This document shows, piece after piece, positions 8,592 to 19,033 of a stretch of DNA of 64,000 bases. The notes under the pieces are model-generated. The model was given only the letters and a program-made list of their open reading frames with translations, had not been told where the DNA came from and did not search any database. The stretch is from contig NZ_KB907930.1 in the NCBI RefSeq assembly GCF_000382285.1, positions 1 through 64,000 on the forward strand, given 5' to 3'. Numbering within the stretch: the stretch's first letter is position 1; each line of letters opens with the position of its first letter. A program made the translations under genes and the position numbers. Origin of the DNA: Solimonas variicoloris DSM 15731 (GTDB lineage Bacteria; Pseudomonadota; Gammaproteobacteria; Nevskiales; Nevskiaceae).

Positions 8592-10365
8592 GCGGCGGCT
8601 CCGGCGCGGCCTTGCGGCCGTACGGCAGGAACACGCCGTAGCCGCGTTCGACACCGAGCGTCGGCGCGAAATCGCCGTTGCGGTAGGCGACGCGGCCGCC
8701 GATCAGCACGGCCTCGACCGCGCCGTCGCTGCGATTGACCATGCGCTGCAGACCGTCGAGCGCTTCCATCGGCGCCTCGTGGTAGGCCTCGAGCCGCGCA
8801 TCCAGCGCCTGCGGATCGACGACGACCAGATCGGCGCGATCGCCGACGCGCAGCGTGCCGGCGTCGACGCCGAACCACTGGCCCAGTTCGCCGGTCAGCC
8901 GCCAGACCGCATGCTCGATGCTCATGAACGGCCGCCCTTCGCGCTCGGCATCGCGCACCAGCTTGAGCATGCGCAGCGGGAAGTTGTAGAAGGCCATGTT
9001 GCGGATGTGCGCACCCGAATCGGCGAAGGTCACCAGCGTCGCCGGCTCGCGCAGGATGCGCTTGATGCCTTCGGGGCGATGGTTGGCGATCACCGTCTTC
9101 CAGCGCAGCTTGCGCCCGTGCTCGACGACGAGATCGAGGAACACGTCGACCGGATGCAGGCCGCGCGCATCGGCGATCGCGCCGAAGGTCTGGCCGACCA
9201 GGCTCGCATCCGGGCAGCCGACGATGGTCGCGTCGTGGAAGTTGCGATGCCAGACGCGCGGCTGCAGACGGTTCTCGTAATTGCGGCGGAACCAGCGCCG
9301 GTAGGCCTGGTCCTTGAACAGCGCGTTGCGCTCGACCTCGGTCTTCAGGTGCAGCGCGGCCTCGCCGGCGCCGAATTCCTCGAAGATCACCAGGTCAATG
9401 CCGTCGGCGTAGACCTCGAACGGCACCGGCAGCGCCTGCCAGCGGAAGTCCGCGTTGGCGAGCCGGTTCCACCACGTCGCCAGCGGCCCGACCGTGCGGT
9501 GCAGCAGCGGATTGGCCTTGACGTCCATCAGCGTGATCAGCGTCGTCTTCAGCTTGCGGCGCAGCCAGAAGCCGGCGCTCTCCAGCAGGAAGCCGACGAC
9601 GTTGACCTTGGTGACGATGTTCGGCGCGCCCTGGTGGATCGCGCCGCGGCGGCGCAGCACGCGGTTGAGGCGCCGGAACTCGCGCCAGCGCGCGTAGGTC
9701 GACGGCAGCGACTTCGACCACTGACGCTCGCCGTCGAGCTTGTCCCAGGTCGTCGTCATCGTCGACAGGCCGAGCAGGCCGGCGTCGACAGCCTCGTCGA
9801 GCAGCGTTTCCATCTTGCGCAGCTCGGGCTCCGTCGGCTGCGCCTGGGCGTCGACCGCGCGATCCAGGCCCAGCACATGCACGCGCAGGTCGGAGTGGCC
9901 GAGGAACGAGCACACGTTCGGCCCGAGCGGATGGCGCTGCAGGAAATCCACGTAGCCGCCGATCGTGTTCCAGCGTTTTTTCTGACGCAGCAACGGCAGC
10001 ACCTGCGTGCGCGGCACCGACTCGACGCGCGTGAACAGGTCCGAGCAGTCCTCCGGCTCGGACAGGATCATGCTGATCGAGCACGAACCGATCGTCACCG
10101 TCGTCACGCCGTGGCGCACGCTTTCCTTCAGCGAGGGTGCGGCGATCAGCTCCGCGTCGTAATGCGTATGCGTGTCGAGAAAGCCGGGCATCACCCAGCG
10201 GCCGCGCGCGTCGATCACCGTCGCGCAGCCGGCTTCGGCCAGCGGCACCTCCGAAACCGCGACGACGCGGCCGTCGCGCACGCCGATGTGCCGCGGCACG
10301 GCCGGCGCGCCGAGGCCGTCGAAGTAAAGTCCGTCGCGAATGATGATGTCGTAAGTCTGAGGCAT
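8569..10365 (-). CDS. Amidohydrolase, N-acyl-D-amino-acid deacylase family
   Basis: This 598-residue member of the amidohydrolase-3/D-aminoacylase group carries the metal-binding motif HTHYDAE near residue 66. GSCSIS lies near 97, GHSDLR near 150, IANHRPEG near 425 and FADSGAH near 445. The end has the usual return beta-sandwich with VGDRADLVVVDP. Family members hydrolyse N-acyl-D-amino acids or cyclic amides; this substrate is unknown. The start MPQTYDIIIRDG is supported by AGGAGGAGAGAGG ending 2 bases before the ATG. An in-frame extension further upstream would read through the MITE-like element at 10.4-10.6 kb and is rejected. No transporter or racemase lies next to it. Confidence 0.8.
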   Translation of the reverse strand: MPQTYDIIIRDGLYFDGLGAPAVPRHIGVRDGRVVAVSEVPLAEAGCATVIDARGRWVMPGFLDTHTHYDAELIAAPSLKESVRHGVTTVTIGSCSISMILSEPEDCSDLFTRVESVPRTQVLPLLRQKKRWNTIGGYVDFLQRHPLGPNVCSFLGHSDLRVHVLGLDRAVDAQAQPTEPELRKMETLLDEAVDAGLLGLSTMTTTWDKLDGERQWSKSLPSTYARWREFRRLNRVLRRRGAIHQGAPNIVTKVNVVGFLLESAGFWLRRKLKTTLITLMDVKANPLLHRTVGPLATWWNRLANADFRWQALPVPFEVYADGIDLVIFEEFGAGEAALHLKTEVERNALFKDQAYRRWFRRNYENRLQPRVWHRNFHDATIVGCPDASLVGQTFGAIADARGLHPVDVFLDLVVEHGRKLRWKTVIANHRPEGIKRILREPATLVTFADSGAHIRNMAFYNFPLRMLKLVRDAEREGRPFMSIEHAVWRLTGELGQWFGVDAGTLRVGDRADLVVVDPQALDARLEAYHEAPMEALDGLQRMVNRSDGAVEAVLIGGRVAYRNGDFAPTLGVERGYGVFLPYGRKAAPEPPLSVAAAA

Positions 10366-10413
10366 GGCCTCTCTCCTCCTCTCGTTCTTCAGCGGTTTCG
10401 CCAGCGACGCGGG

Positions 10414-10567
10414 CCTGAGGAAGCTCTGAAAAAACGCATCCATCGTCATCGCGAGGCGCCGCAGGCGACGAAGCCATCCGGCGGCGCGCGATGCACGCGG
10501 CGCCTCCGGATCGCCACGGCCGCTGCGCGGCCTCGCGATGACGGTGTTATTCAGACCTTGCCTGAAG
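10414..10567. repeat. Imperfect palindromic MITE-like element
   Basis: The two halves form a long imperfect inverted repeat. The inner arms CGTCATCGCGAGGC (10444-10457) and GCCTCGCGATGACG (10530-10543) match perfectly. The outer ends GAGGAAGCTCTGAAAAA and, reversed, CAGGCAAGGTCTGAATAA are also related. The CGTCATCGCGAGG core and the AAGCCATCCGG / CCGGATCG inner segments match a GC-rich version of a dispersed palindromic repeat known in many bacteria. The CTGAA(A/T)AA ends resemble IS5-group termini, so a non-autonomous element is likely. It lies upstream of both the amidohydrolase and the TetR gene. Confidence 0.65.
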
Positions 10568-10693
10568 CCCACGACACCGCCGTGTGCGGATGGCGCCGAC
10601 GCCGATCCTGATTCGGACCGGTCACCGTGGCCGTCGCGTTGTCCGCGCTTCTCCACCCGCCTTGCGGCGGATAGTGGCACATCCCCGGCCGAA

Positions 10694-10711
10694 AGTGAAA
10701 GACTCCTCACT
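10694..10711. promoter_or_regulatory. Candidate operator upstream of the TetR gene
   Basis: AGTGA-N8-TCACT is an inverted repeat 39 bases before the TetR start at 10750. TetR proteins usually bind dyads just upstream of their own genes, so this may be an autoregulatory site. No clear -35/-10 pair was found around it, and a 5-bp half-site can occur by chance. Confidence 0.3.
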
Positions 10712-10749
10712 AATGCTCGCGGCACAGGCGATCCGCTACCATCCGGCGC

Positions 10750-11388
10750 ATGTCCACCCGCTCTCGCCCTCCGCCGCATCCGGAAACGCGCCCGCGCCGC
10801 GGCGCGCCGACCGAAACGCGCGCACGCCTCGTCGCCGCCGCCGCCGAGTGCTTCAACGTGCATGGCTATTACGGCGTCGATGCCGGCGAGATCGCCCGGC
10901 ACGCCGGCTACGCGACCGGCACGTTCTACAAGCACTTCAAGGACAAGCGCGAAATCCTGCTGGCAGCCTGGGACTTCTGGATCACCGGCGAGTGGGACGT
11001 GATCAGCGCCGAGGCGCAGGCGCCCGGCTCGCCGACCGAAGTCGCCCGGCGCGTGCTGAAGTCCGCGCTCAAGCTGCACGTGCGCTGGTACGGCCTGCGC
11101 GCCTCGCTGCTGGGCCTGGTGCCGGCCGACGAGGGCGTGAAGGACTTCTACCGCAATCTGCAGCGCCGCCAGCTCGCCATCATCGCCGCGTTGCGCCAGC
11201 GGCTCGGCCGCGGCCGCACCGCGCGCGAGAGCGACGCGATGCTGCTGCTGACCGTCGAACGCGTGTTCGACGCCATCGCCCAGGGCGAGCTGCGCGACCT
11301 CAAGCTGCGCGAGCGCGAGATGCTGGCCCAGCTCACCGCCCTGCTCGCCGACTTCATCGGCAGCCCCGACCCCGGAGCCGCGCCATGA
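10750..11388 (+). CDS. TetR-family transcriptional regulator
   Basis: This 212-residue repressor has an N-terminal helix-turn-helix at about residues 22-68. The first helix reads ETRARLVAAAAECFNVHGY, and the recognition end has the signature ATGTFYKHFKDKREIL. The C-terminal domain is all-helical and binds an unknown ligand. It is the first gene of a three-gene operon in which the next start codon overlaps its stop (ATGA at 11385-11388). The partners are a hotdog-fold protein and a YnfA-like membrane protein, so the regulator probably controls them and itself in response to an acyl-type or hydrophobic ligand (inference). A candidate operator lies at 10694-10711. Confidence 0.85.
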   Translation: MSTRSRPPPHPETRPRRGAPTETRARLVAAAAECFNVHGYYGVDAGEIARHAGYATGTFYKHFKDKREILLAAWDFWITGEWDVISAEAQAPGSPTEVARRVLKSALKLHVRWYGLRASLLGLVPADEGVKDFYRNLQRRQLAIIAALRQRLGRGRTARESDAMLLLTVERVFDAIAQGELRDLKLREREMLAQLTALLADFIGSPDPGAAP

Positions 11389-11843
11389 ACCCGCGCCTGT
11401 TCCGCCTGCTGCTGAACCTCTACCCGCCCTATCTCTTCACCGGCATCCGCGTCGACCGCGTCAGCGCCGACTATTCGGAAATCGACGTCAGCATGACGCT
11501 GCGCTGGTACAACCGGAACGCGGTCGGCACGCAGTTCGGCGGCAGCCTTTACGCGATGGCCGATCCGTTCCTGATGCTGATGCTGATGCGCCAGATCGGC
11601 CCGGACCACATCGTCTGGGACAAGTCCGCGCGGATCGACTTCATCGCGCCGGGGCGCGGCACCGTCTACGCGCGCTTTCGCATGCCGCCCGCCGAGATCG
11701 AACGCCTGCGCCGCGAGGCCGCGCGCGGCCAGGCCGTGCTGCCGGAGTATCGCGTCGACATCACCGACGGTGACGGCAAGCTCGTCGCACGCGTGCTGAA
11801 GACGCTGTACGTGCGCCGCAAGAAGGAGCGCGCCGCGGCATGA
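11385..11843 (+). CDS. DUF4442 hotdog-fold protein, putative acyl-CoA thioesterase
   Basis: This 152-residue single-domain protein matches the DUF4442 (YiiD C-terminal-like) branch of hotdog thioesterases. The segment [23 protein letters not shown] at residues 42-64 holds the conserved N...GT.FGGSL.AM.D core, where the central helix carries the likely catalytic Asp. [15 protein letters not shown] and [12 protein letters not shown] follow in the usual strand order. It likely hydrolyses acyl-CoA or sequesters acyl chains; the substrate is unknown. The start overlaps the TetR stop by 4 bases and its own stop overlaps the next start in the same way, so translation is coupled across the operon. 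Confidence 0.75.
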   Translation: MNPRLFRLLLNLYPPYLFTGIRVDRVSADYSEIDVSMTLRWYNRNAVGTQFGGSLYAMADPFLMLMLMRQIGPDHIVWDKSARIDFIAPGRGTVYARFRMPPAEIERLRREAARGQAVLPEYRVDITDGDGKLVARVLKTLYVRRKKERAAA

Positions 11844-12169
11844 ACATCCTGCAGGCGCTGCCGCTGTTCGTCGCCACCGCGCTCGCCGAGATCGTCGGCT
11901 GCTACCTGCCGTATCTGGTCCTGCGCGAACAGCGCACGCCGTGGCTGCTGCTGCCCGCCGCCGCCAGCCTCGCGCTGTTCGCCTGGCTGCTGACGCTGCA
12001 CCCGACCGCCGCCGGCCGCGTCTACGCCGCCTACGGCGGCATCTATATCGCCGTGGCGCTGATCTGGCTGTGGCGCGTCGACGGCATACGCCCGACGGCG
12101 ACCGACCTGCTCGGCGCCGCGCTGTGCCTCGCCGGCGCCGCCGTCATCGTGCTCGGCGCGCGGCGCTGA
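11840..12169 (+). CDS. ynfA: YnfA/UPF0060 family small membrane protein
   Basis: This 109-residue protein has four hydrophobic segments. Its motifs are typical of UPF0060: [15 protein letters not shown] in the first helix, [15 protein letters not shown] in the third, and [20 protein letters not shown] in the last. YnfA proteins are small inner-membrane proteins related to SMR multidrug transporters, and some have been linked to drug efflux. The start overlaps the DUF4442 stop (ATGA at 11840-11843), making it the last gene of the TetR operon. The arrangement suggests regulated export of a lipophilic compound, which is inference only. Confidence 0.85.
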   Translation: MNILQALPLFVATALAEIVGCYLPYLVLREQRTPWLLLPAAASLALFAWLLTLHPTAAGRVYAAYGGIYIAVALIWLWRVDGIRPTATDLLGAALCLAGAAVIVLGARR

Positions 12170-12263
12170 TTGATCCGCTTCCACCCGAACGGCCGGGCCG
12201 CATTGCCGCGTTACCTCGGTCCCGGTCTAATCGAACAAGCCTGCAGCACTGAGAGGATTACGC

Positions 12264-12704
12264 GTGGATCATCAAGTCAGAGTGGGCGACATGAAAGATA
12301 AGCCGATCCTTTCGTTCGATCGACTCACAGAACCGGATGAAGACGGACTTGTCCTTGTCCGGATTCACGCAATGAACGATGTGATCGCCGCGACCGGCGA
12401 GGGCTATACATCAGCCCGGCAACTGATCTCATTTGCCGAGACGCTCGCTGTGTTCCCCGAGCAACTTCCCGCTTCAGCGTCCTTTTTAGCCGTCAGTGGC
12501 AGCTTCGATATTTCTGTCGATCTGGAAACCCTGGATCGCTCGGGCCACATTGGCGTCAGAGTCTCCGTAAGAGAGGGAGCCGGCCCCAGGGAAAATACCG
12601 CCGTTCTTTGGCTCCACACCGAGCCCAACGCACTCATGAATCTCGCCCGGGAATTGAAGTCCATGGCCGATCTGTCGTCGGAGTCGGCCGCGCTGTCAGC
12701 ATGA
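12264..12704 (+). CDS. Hypothetical protein, possibly a WapI-type immunity protein
   Basis: This is a 146-residue soluble protein from a GTG start at 12264, preceded by GAGAGG at 12251-12256; an alternative ATG lies at 12291. The layout runs: an N-terminal strand, an LISFAETLAVFPEQ helix, a central beta pattern with DRSGHIGVRVSVRE, and a final segment LWLHTEPNALMNLARELKSM. This resembles WapI-family immunity proteins of contact-dependent toxin systems, where a strand-rich core ends in a 'tep-L-f-L' helix. I hold that only loosely. Base composition is clearly lower in GC than its neighbours, suggesting recent acquisition. No toxin gene is adjacent. A possible remnant follows at 12701-12899. 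Confidence 0.5.
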   Translation: MDHQVRVGDMKDKPILSFDRLTEPDEDGLVLVRIHAMNDVIAATGEGYTSARQLISFAETLAVFPEQLPASASFLAVSGSFDISVDLETLDRSGHIGVRVSVREGAGPRENTAVLWLHTEPNALMNLARELKSMADLSSESAALSA

Positions 12705-13046
12705 GGCTCGAGCACGCATCTCGGTCGACGCTCTTGCCGCCGCTGCGCATCGACAAGCTCGCGGTCGAGCCTGGGAGCCAGACTTGAAGAAAGCGGAATA
12801 CAAGCCCTGTCTTGGCATCGTGCAGCAAGCTCTGCGCGAGCGGGATCCCTTGTTCACTCGCCGCCGAAAGATCGGGCCGCAGCTGAACCAGAGATGAAAA
12901 TGTAGGGCACTACGGATTCCCATAGGGCTGGCTCATCAAGCCTTAATCAGCGCACCCGGCCGACGAACTCCATAGGCGCATTCCGCTTCAGCGCGACTGC
13001 CGGAAGACTTGTCGGGTAATCTCACCGCATTCAGACAGGACATCGC
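12705..13046. other. Lower-GC intergenic region with a possible gene remnant
   Basis: No complete gene is seen. An ATG at 12701 overlaps the previous stop, but its frame ends after 28 codons. Another frame, about 12773-12898, reads AWEPDLKKAEYKPCLGIVQQ and continues to a TGA with codon use that looks coding, so a frameshifted remnant is possible. The rest, up to the map start at 13047, is non-coding and less GC-rich than its surroundings. Confidence 0.35.
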
Positions 13047-13793
13047 ATGACCATCGAAACGGAAAACGACGTCGTAGCACTCAAGCGCATCGGCAGGATC
13101 GTTTCATACGTGCTGCAGGAAATGCTCGATGCGGCCGAGCCCGGCATGACGACGCGCGAGCTGGACGCGATCGGCGAGCAGTTGCTGGCAAGGCATGGCG
13201 CGCGCTCGGCGCCGCAGCTGACGTATGACTTCCCGGGCGCGACCTGCATCAGCATCAACGAGCAGGCGGCACACGGCATCCCGGGCGACCGCGTGATCCG
13301 GGCCGGTGATGTATTGAACGTCGACGTTTCCGCCGAGCTGGACGGCTATTTCGCCGATACCGGCGGAACGAAAGTCGTGCCGCCGACCAATCCGCAGAAG
13401 ACGCGCCTGTGCCATGCCACCCGCACCGCTCTCGAGTACGCGATGAAGCAGGCCCGCGCCGGCCAGCCCGTCAACGGCATCGGCGCCGCCATCCAGCGCA
13501 CGGCGAAGACCTACGGCTTCAAGATCATCGAGAACCTCGGCAGCCACGGCGTGGGTCGTGCGCTCCATGAAGAGCCCGAGAGCATTGCCGGGTACTTCGA
13601 TCCGGCGGACCGGCGCATCCTGAAGGAAGGCATGGTCATCACCATCGAGCCCTTCCTCTCGACGAAGAGCCGCATCGTGACCGAGACCGACGATGGCTGG
13701 ACCCTGGTTGGCGCGCACGGCAACCTGTCGGCGCAGTACGAGCACACGATGATCATCACCAAGGGCGATCCGATCGTGGTCACTCAGCACTGA
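13047..13793 (+). CDS. map: Type I methionine aminopeptidase
   Basis: This 248-residue enzyme removes the initiator Met from nascent proteins. All five metal ligands of the pita-bread fold are present: Asp93 and Asp104 in NVDVSAELDGYFAD, His167 in GSHGVG, Glu201 in TIEPF and Glu232 in YEHT. The conserved His of NEQAAHGIPG is also there. The length fits a bacterial type Ia enzyme without an N-terminal extension. The usual neighbour rpsB is absent, so this may be a second, stand-alone map copy, which is common in Proteobacteria. It follows a lower-GC islet and has its own transcription context. Confidence 0.92.
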   Translation: MTIETENDVVALKRIGRIVSYVLQEMLDAAEPGMTTRELDAIGEQLLARHGARSAPQLTYDFPGATCISINEQAAHGIPGDRVIRAGDVLNVDVSAELDGYFADTGGTKVVPPTNPQKTRLCHATRTALEYAMKQARAGQPVNGIGAAIQRTAKTYGFKIIENLGSHGVGRALHEEPESIAGYFDPADRRILKEGMVITIEPFLSTKSRIVTETDDGWTLVGAHGNLSAQYEHTMIITKGDPIVVTQH

Positions 13794-13989
13794 GCTCCTT
13801 CGGGCGGGAGCCCGGCCTCGATCGAACGGCCGGCCCCGCCACGCGGGCACGCTCGGGCCTTGCCGCAGCGGCAAGGCTCGCGGCAGCGGAACACGCCCGA
13901 CCAGCGTCCATGACTGGCGCGCAGACCCGTCGCCCGCCGGCGTCCGCCCTCCCCTACAATCGCCGCCCTCGATCACGACGGATGCCCCG

Positions 13990-14433
13990 ATGGCGCGCCT
14001 GAACCTGCAGTTTCCCGAGGATGCCTACGTCTACCGCACGACGCTGACCGTGCGCATCACCGACATCAACGGCGCGAACCATCTGAGCAACGACGCGATG
14101 ATCTCGATGATCTCGGAAGCGCGCGCCCGCTTCCTGTTCGAGTTCGGCATCACGGAGCCGATGGATGCGCAGCTGGGCATCATCGTCACCGATCTGGCGA
14201 CGATGTATCGCGCCGAGGCCTATGCGCGCGACCAGCTGCTGTTCGAGGTCGGGGTAATGGACTTCAATCGCTACGGCGGCGACATCGTGTTCCGCATCAC
14301 GCGGCCGGCGGACGGCACGCTGATCGCGATGGCGAAGTCCGGCTTCGTGTTCTTCAACTACACGGCGAAGAAGGTCGAGGCGATGCCGGAGACCTTTCGC
14401 GCGCTGTTTCCGAAGGTGAATACGGCCGGCTGA
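13990..14433 (+). CDS. Hotdog-fold acyl-CoA thioesterase (4HBT type)
   Basis: This 147-residue protein has the 4-hydroxybenzoyl-CoA thioesterase fold: TTLTVRITDINGANHLSNDAMISMISEAR holds the D-x-N-x-x-NHLSND loop and central helix, followed by beta strands ending FVFFNYTAKKV. Such enzymes hydrolyse acyl-CoAs in the cytoplasm. In the D-[IM]-[DN]-x-x-x-H-[VL]-N motif the Asp is the usual catalytic residue. Substrate is unknown. The gene stands alone between map and a convergent alpha/beta hydrolase gene whose 3' end is 22 bases away. It is one of several thioesterase-type genes in the window, in keeping with heavy acyl-CoA traffic. Confidence 0.78.
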   Translation: MARLNLQFPEDAYVYRTTLTVRITDINGANHLSNDAMISMISEARARFLFEFGITEPMDAQLGIIVTDLATMYRAEAYARDQLLFEVGVMDFNRYGGDIVFRITRPADGTLIAMAKSGFVFFNYTAKKVEAMPETFRALFPKVNTAG

Positions 14434-14455
14434 GCACCGGCCGGCGCACAGCGGC

Positions 14456-15505
14456 TTAGCGCCTGACGGTGCGCGGCCGCTTGGCGGCGCGCTTCGTGCC
14501 GGCCTTGCCCGCCGCCGGCTTGCGAGCCGGCGCTTTGGCTTTAGCTTTGGCTGCGACTTTGACCTCGGCCGGCCGGGCCTTGCGCGCGGCTACGCGTTCG
14601 GCGGCGACCGCCGGCTTGCGCGCAGCCGGCTTGCGCGGCGCTGCGCGCGGCGCGTCCGCCACCACGGCAGCCGGCGCCGCTTCGGCGTCCAGCGCGGCGC
14701 GCATGAAGGCTTCGATCTGCGGCCAGAGACGCGCGGGCCGGGTGCGCAGCTCCAGGATGGATCTGGCCATCAGCAGCCGCGCATTCGGCAGTTGCGTGGC
14801 GAGCGAGCGAGCGTCGCGGTGCTCGTGCAGCTTGTCGCCGCTGTGGCCGATGATGAGCACCGGCATCGTCAGCCGGCGGCGTTCGGCCAGCGTCGGCACG
14901 ATGGGGCCAACCAGCACGCCGTGCAGGATCGCGGCGACGACGCGCGGGTCGTTGGAAATGGCGTTCATCGCGCTGGCGAGCCAGTCGACCGGCGGCCGCG
15001 GCAGGCGGCCGATCAGACGCGCGATGCGCGCCTGCACCGGCTGGTTGTAGCGCGAGGCGACGAGCAGCGGCGAGAGAATCAGCGCCGCCCACGGCGCCGA
15101 CCATTCCATCACCGGCATTTCGAGGAACAGCGCCGCGCAACGCTGCGGCGCCTTGACGGCGACCGTCAGCGCCGTGATGCAGCCGAGCGAGACGCCGCCG
15201 ACGACGGCGCGCGACCAGCCGAGATGGTCGAGCAGCGCCAGAACCTGATCGGCGTAGAAATCGACGCGGTGCTCCTTGGGATCGCGGCTGCGGTCGCTCT
15301 TGCCGTGGCCGAGCAGGTCGATCAGCGCGACCTGATAGCCGAGCGCGGCGAAGCGGCGCGCCAGCGCGCGGTTGAGCAGCGAGTCGAGCAGGATGCCGTG
15401 CACGAGGATGCAAGGCATGCCGCCGTCCGCACCGTAGAGCTCGTAGGCGAGCGTGTACTGCTGGTAGCGGAACTGGCCGCTGCGGACTTCGATCGGCGTC
15501 GACAT
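14456..15505 (-). CDS. Alpha/beta hydrolase with Lys/Ala-rich histone-H1-like tail
   Basis: This 349-residue protein has two parts. Residues 1 to about 283 form an alpha/beta hydrolase: HGILLDS gives the oxyanion loop, GGVSLGC the nucleophile elbow (Ser), and GHSGDKLHEHRD the late Asp/His region. Residues from about 284 to 349 form a low-complexity, highly basic tail rich in AARKPA, AKAKAKAP and KRAAKRP repeats, like bacterial H1-like and AlgP proteins. Such tails bind DNA, RNA or polyanions, or coat polyhydroxyalkanoate granules. A lipase-like enzyme tethered to a polyanion or granule is therefore possible (inference). The start is the ATG at 15505, giving MSTPIEVRSG; the frame is open further upstream without homology. 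Confidence 0.7.
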   Translation of the reverse strand: MSTPIEVRSGQFRYQQYTLAYELYGADGGMPCILVHGILLDSLLNRALARRFAALGYQVALIDLLGHGKSDRSRDPKEHRVDFYADQVLALLDHLGWSRAVVGGVSLGCITALTVAVKAPQRCAALFLEMPVMEWSAPWAALILSPLLVASRYNQPVQARIARLIGRLPRPPVDWLASAMNAISNDPRVVAAILHGVLVGPIVPTLAERRRLTMPVLIIGHSGDKLHEHRDARSLATQLPNARLLMARSILELRTRPARLWPQIEAFMRAALDAEAAPAAVVADAPRAAPRKPAARKPAVAAERVAARKARPAEVKVAAKAKAKAPARKPAAGKAGTKRAAKRPRTVRR

Positions 15506-15698
15506 GGCGGCGCTCCCCCGGATCTTGAAATGGCCGCCAGCATAGCGTCGGCGCTCCGGCCCGTTATGGCCGCAGACTCCGCGGTCCTGTCGCACCGGCG
15601 AATGCGCGCCCCGACCGGCGCCGCGGCCGGCGCCGCGGCCAATGGCAGCCGGCCGGCGCCTGCGCTAGCGTCGCCCACCACTCAAGGGGAACCGTTCG

Positions 15699-16265
15699 AT
15701 GATGATGCTCTGGCGCAGCCTCTGGATCTGGCTGAGCTTCCGCTGGCGCGGCCGGCTGGCCGTGCTCGATACGAGTCGCCTCGCGCTGCGCGTGTGGCCG
15801 GGCGATCTCGACATGAACCTGCACATGAACAACGGCCGCTACTTCTCGGTGGCCGATCTCGGCCGCCTCGATCTGGGCCTGCGCAGCGGCGTGTGGTGGA
15901 AGGCGCTGCGCCGCGGCTGGCGGCCGGTGGCCGGCGATTCCGACGCGCGCTTTTCAAGCTCGCTGCAGCCGTTCCAGACCTACGAGCTGCAGTCGCGCCT
16001 GCTCGGCTGGGATCAGAAGTGGACCTACGGCGAGCACCGCTTCGTGCGCGACGGCCGCGTCTGCGCGCTGGTGCTGGTGCGCTATCTGTTCGTCAGCAGC
16101 AAGGGCCCGGTGCCGCCGGCCAAGATCATGGAAGCCTGCGGCGGCGGCGAACAGACGCCGACGCTGCCGGAATGGGTGCTGCGCTGGAGCGAGAACCAGG
16201 ACCGCATCAGCGCCATGCTCAAGGCCGAGCACGCCGCCGCGGCCGCCGGCAACGACGCAGTGTAA
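15699..16265 (+). CDS. Acyl-CoA thioesterase, THEM6-like hotdog protein
   Basis: This 188-residue protein starts with a short hydrophobic/aromatic segment (MMLWRSLWIWLSF) that may associate with membrane, and continues with a hotdog domain. The sequence WPGDLDMNLHMNNGRYFSVADLGR is the diagnostic motif of the THEM6-like branch of thioesterases. FQTYELQSRLLGWDQKWTYGEHRFV supplies the following strands. The reaction is presumed acyl-CoA hydrolysis; substrate unknown. It ends 69 bases before the dienoyl-CoA reductase gene on the same strand, and the two may be cotranscribed. The start is the first ATG, after GGGGAA at about 15687. Confidence 0.75.
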   Translation: MMMLWRSLWIWLSFRWRGRLAVLDTSRLALRVWPGDLDMNLHMNNGRYFSVADLGRLDLGLRSGVWWKALRRGWRPVAGDSDARFSSSLQPFQTYELQSRLLGWDQKWTYGEHRFVRDGRVCALVLVRYLFVSSKGPVPPAKIMEACGGGEQTPTLPEWVLRWSENQDRISAMLKAEHAAAAAGNDAV

Positions 16266-18383
<2,118 letters not shown>

Positions 18384-18398
18384 GCCGCGGCGCGGCGC

Positions 18399-18755
18399 TC
18401 AGGCGGCGGCGAACAAGGCCGCCGCCGCGATCGCCTCGATCGCGAGGAACAGCAGCGCCCAGCCATTCGGCCGCTCGCGCAGCAGCGCAATGCCGCGGCC
18501 GGCCGCCATGCCGGCAAGCGCGGCGCCGACCGTGATGGCGACGCCGGCGCGCAGCTCGGGCCGCCACAGCGGCAGCAACAGCACGACGGCGACGGCCAGG
18601 CCGAAACCGCCGTAGACGGCCTGCACTTCGTTGCGCGCGGTCGGCGTCGTCGCCGGCAGCTCCAGCCGTGCGAGCAGGGTCCGCGGCGACGCGAACGCCG
18701 CCGCGCCCATCAGCGCGAACAACAGGGACACCGCGCTCAGCACGCCCATCGGCAT
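18399..18755 (-). CDS. DUF4345-like small membrane protein
   Basis: This 118-residue protein has four hydrophobic segments and a short polar stretch RNEVQAVYGGFGLA after the first. A charged position in ARNE(V)QAVYGG is the hallmark of the DUF4345 family. The function is unknown. It is convergent with fadH (15-base gap). The ATG at 18755, giving MPMGVLSAVSLL, is preferred. The open frame extends to 19061, but the extra N-terminus is Arg/Cys-rich and would overlap the promoter region of the next gene. Confidence 0.6.
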   Translation of the reverse strand: MPMGVLSAVSLLFALMGAAAFASPRTLLARLELPATTPTARNEVQAVYGGFGLAVAVVLLLPLWRPELRAGVAITVGAALAGMAAGRGIALLRERPNGWALLFLAIEAIAAAALFAAA

Positions 18756-19033
18756 CGCTCCGTCTGGTTTTCGCCCGGCTTGCAGCCCGGCGAAAAATGC
18801 GCCGCCGCGACGGCGCCGGCAATGACCTGCGAGGTCATCGGCGCGGCACGCCGCGATCACCGCTCTGCCGATGCACACCTCGACCGTCCGCCGCGAGCGG
18901 CGCGGCGAGCGGCGGCGAGGCCGCGGTCGCCGAGCTGACAGAGCCGTCATGCGGCAGGGGCAGAATCCCTCTCGCCAGCCCGTGCCGCAGCGGCTATGGT
19001 CGCGGCTTCCCTGATCGAATCCGGACCCACGGC

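Noticed and set aside
8569-11079. 836-codon extension of the amidohydrolase frame
   Set aside because: The extra N-terminus crosses the MITE-like element and the TetR gene in antisense. The ATG at 10365 has a strong ribosome-binding site and family-like sequence.
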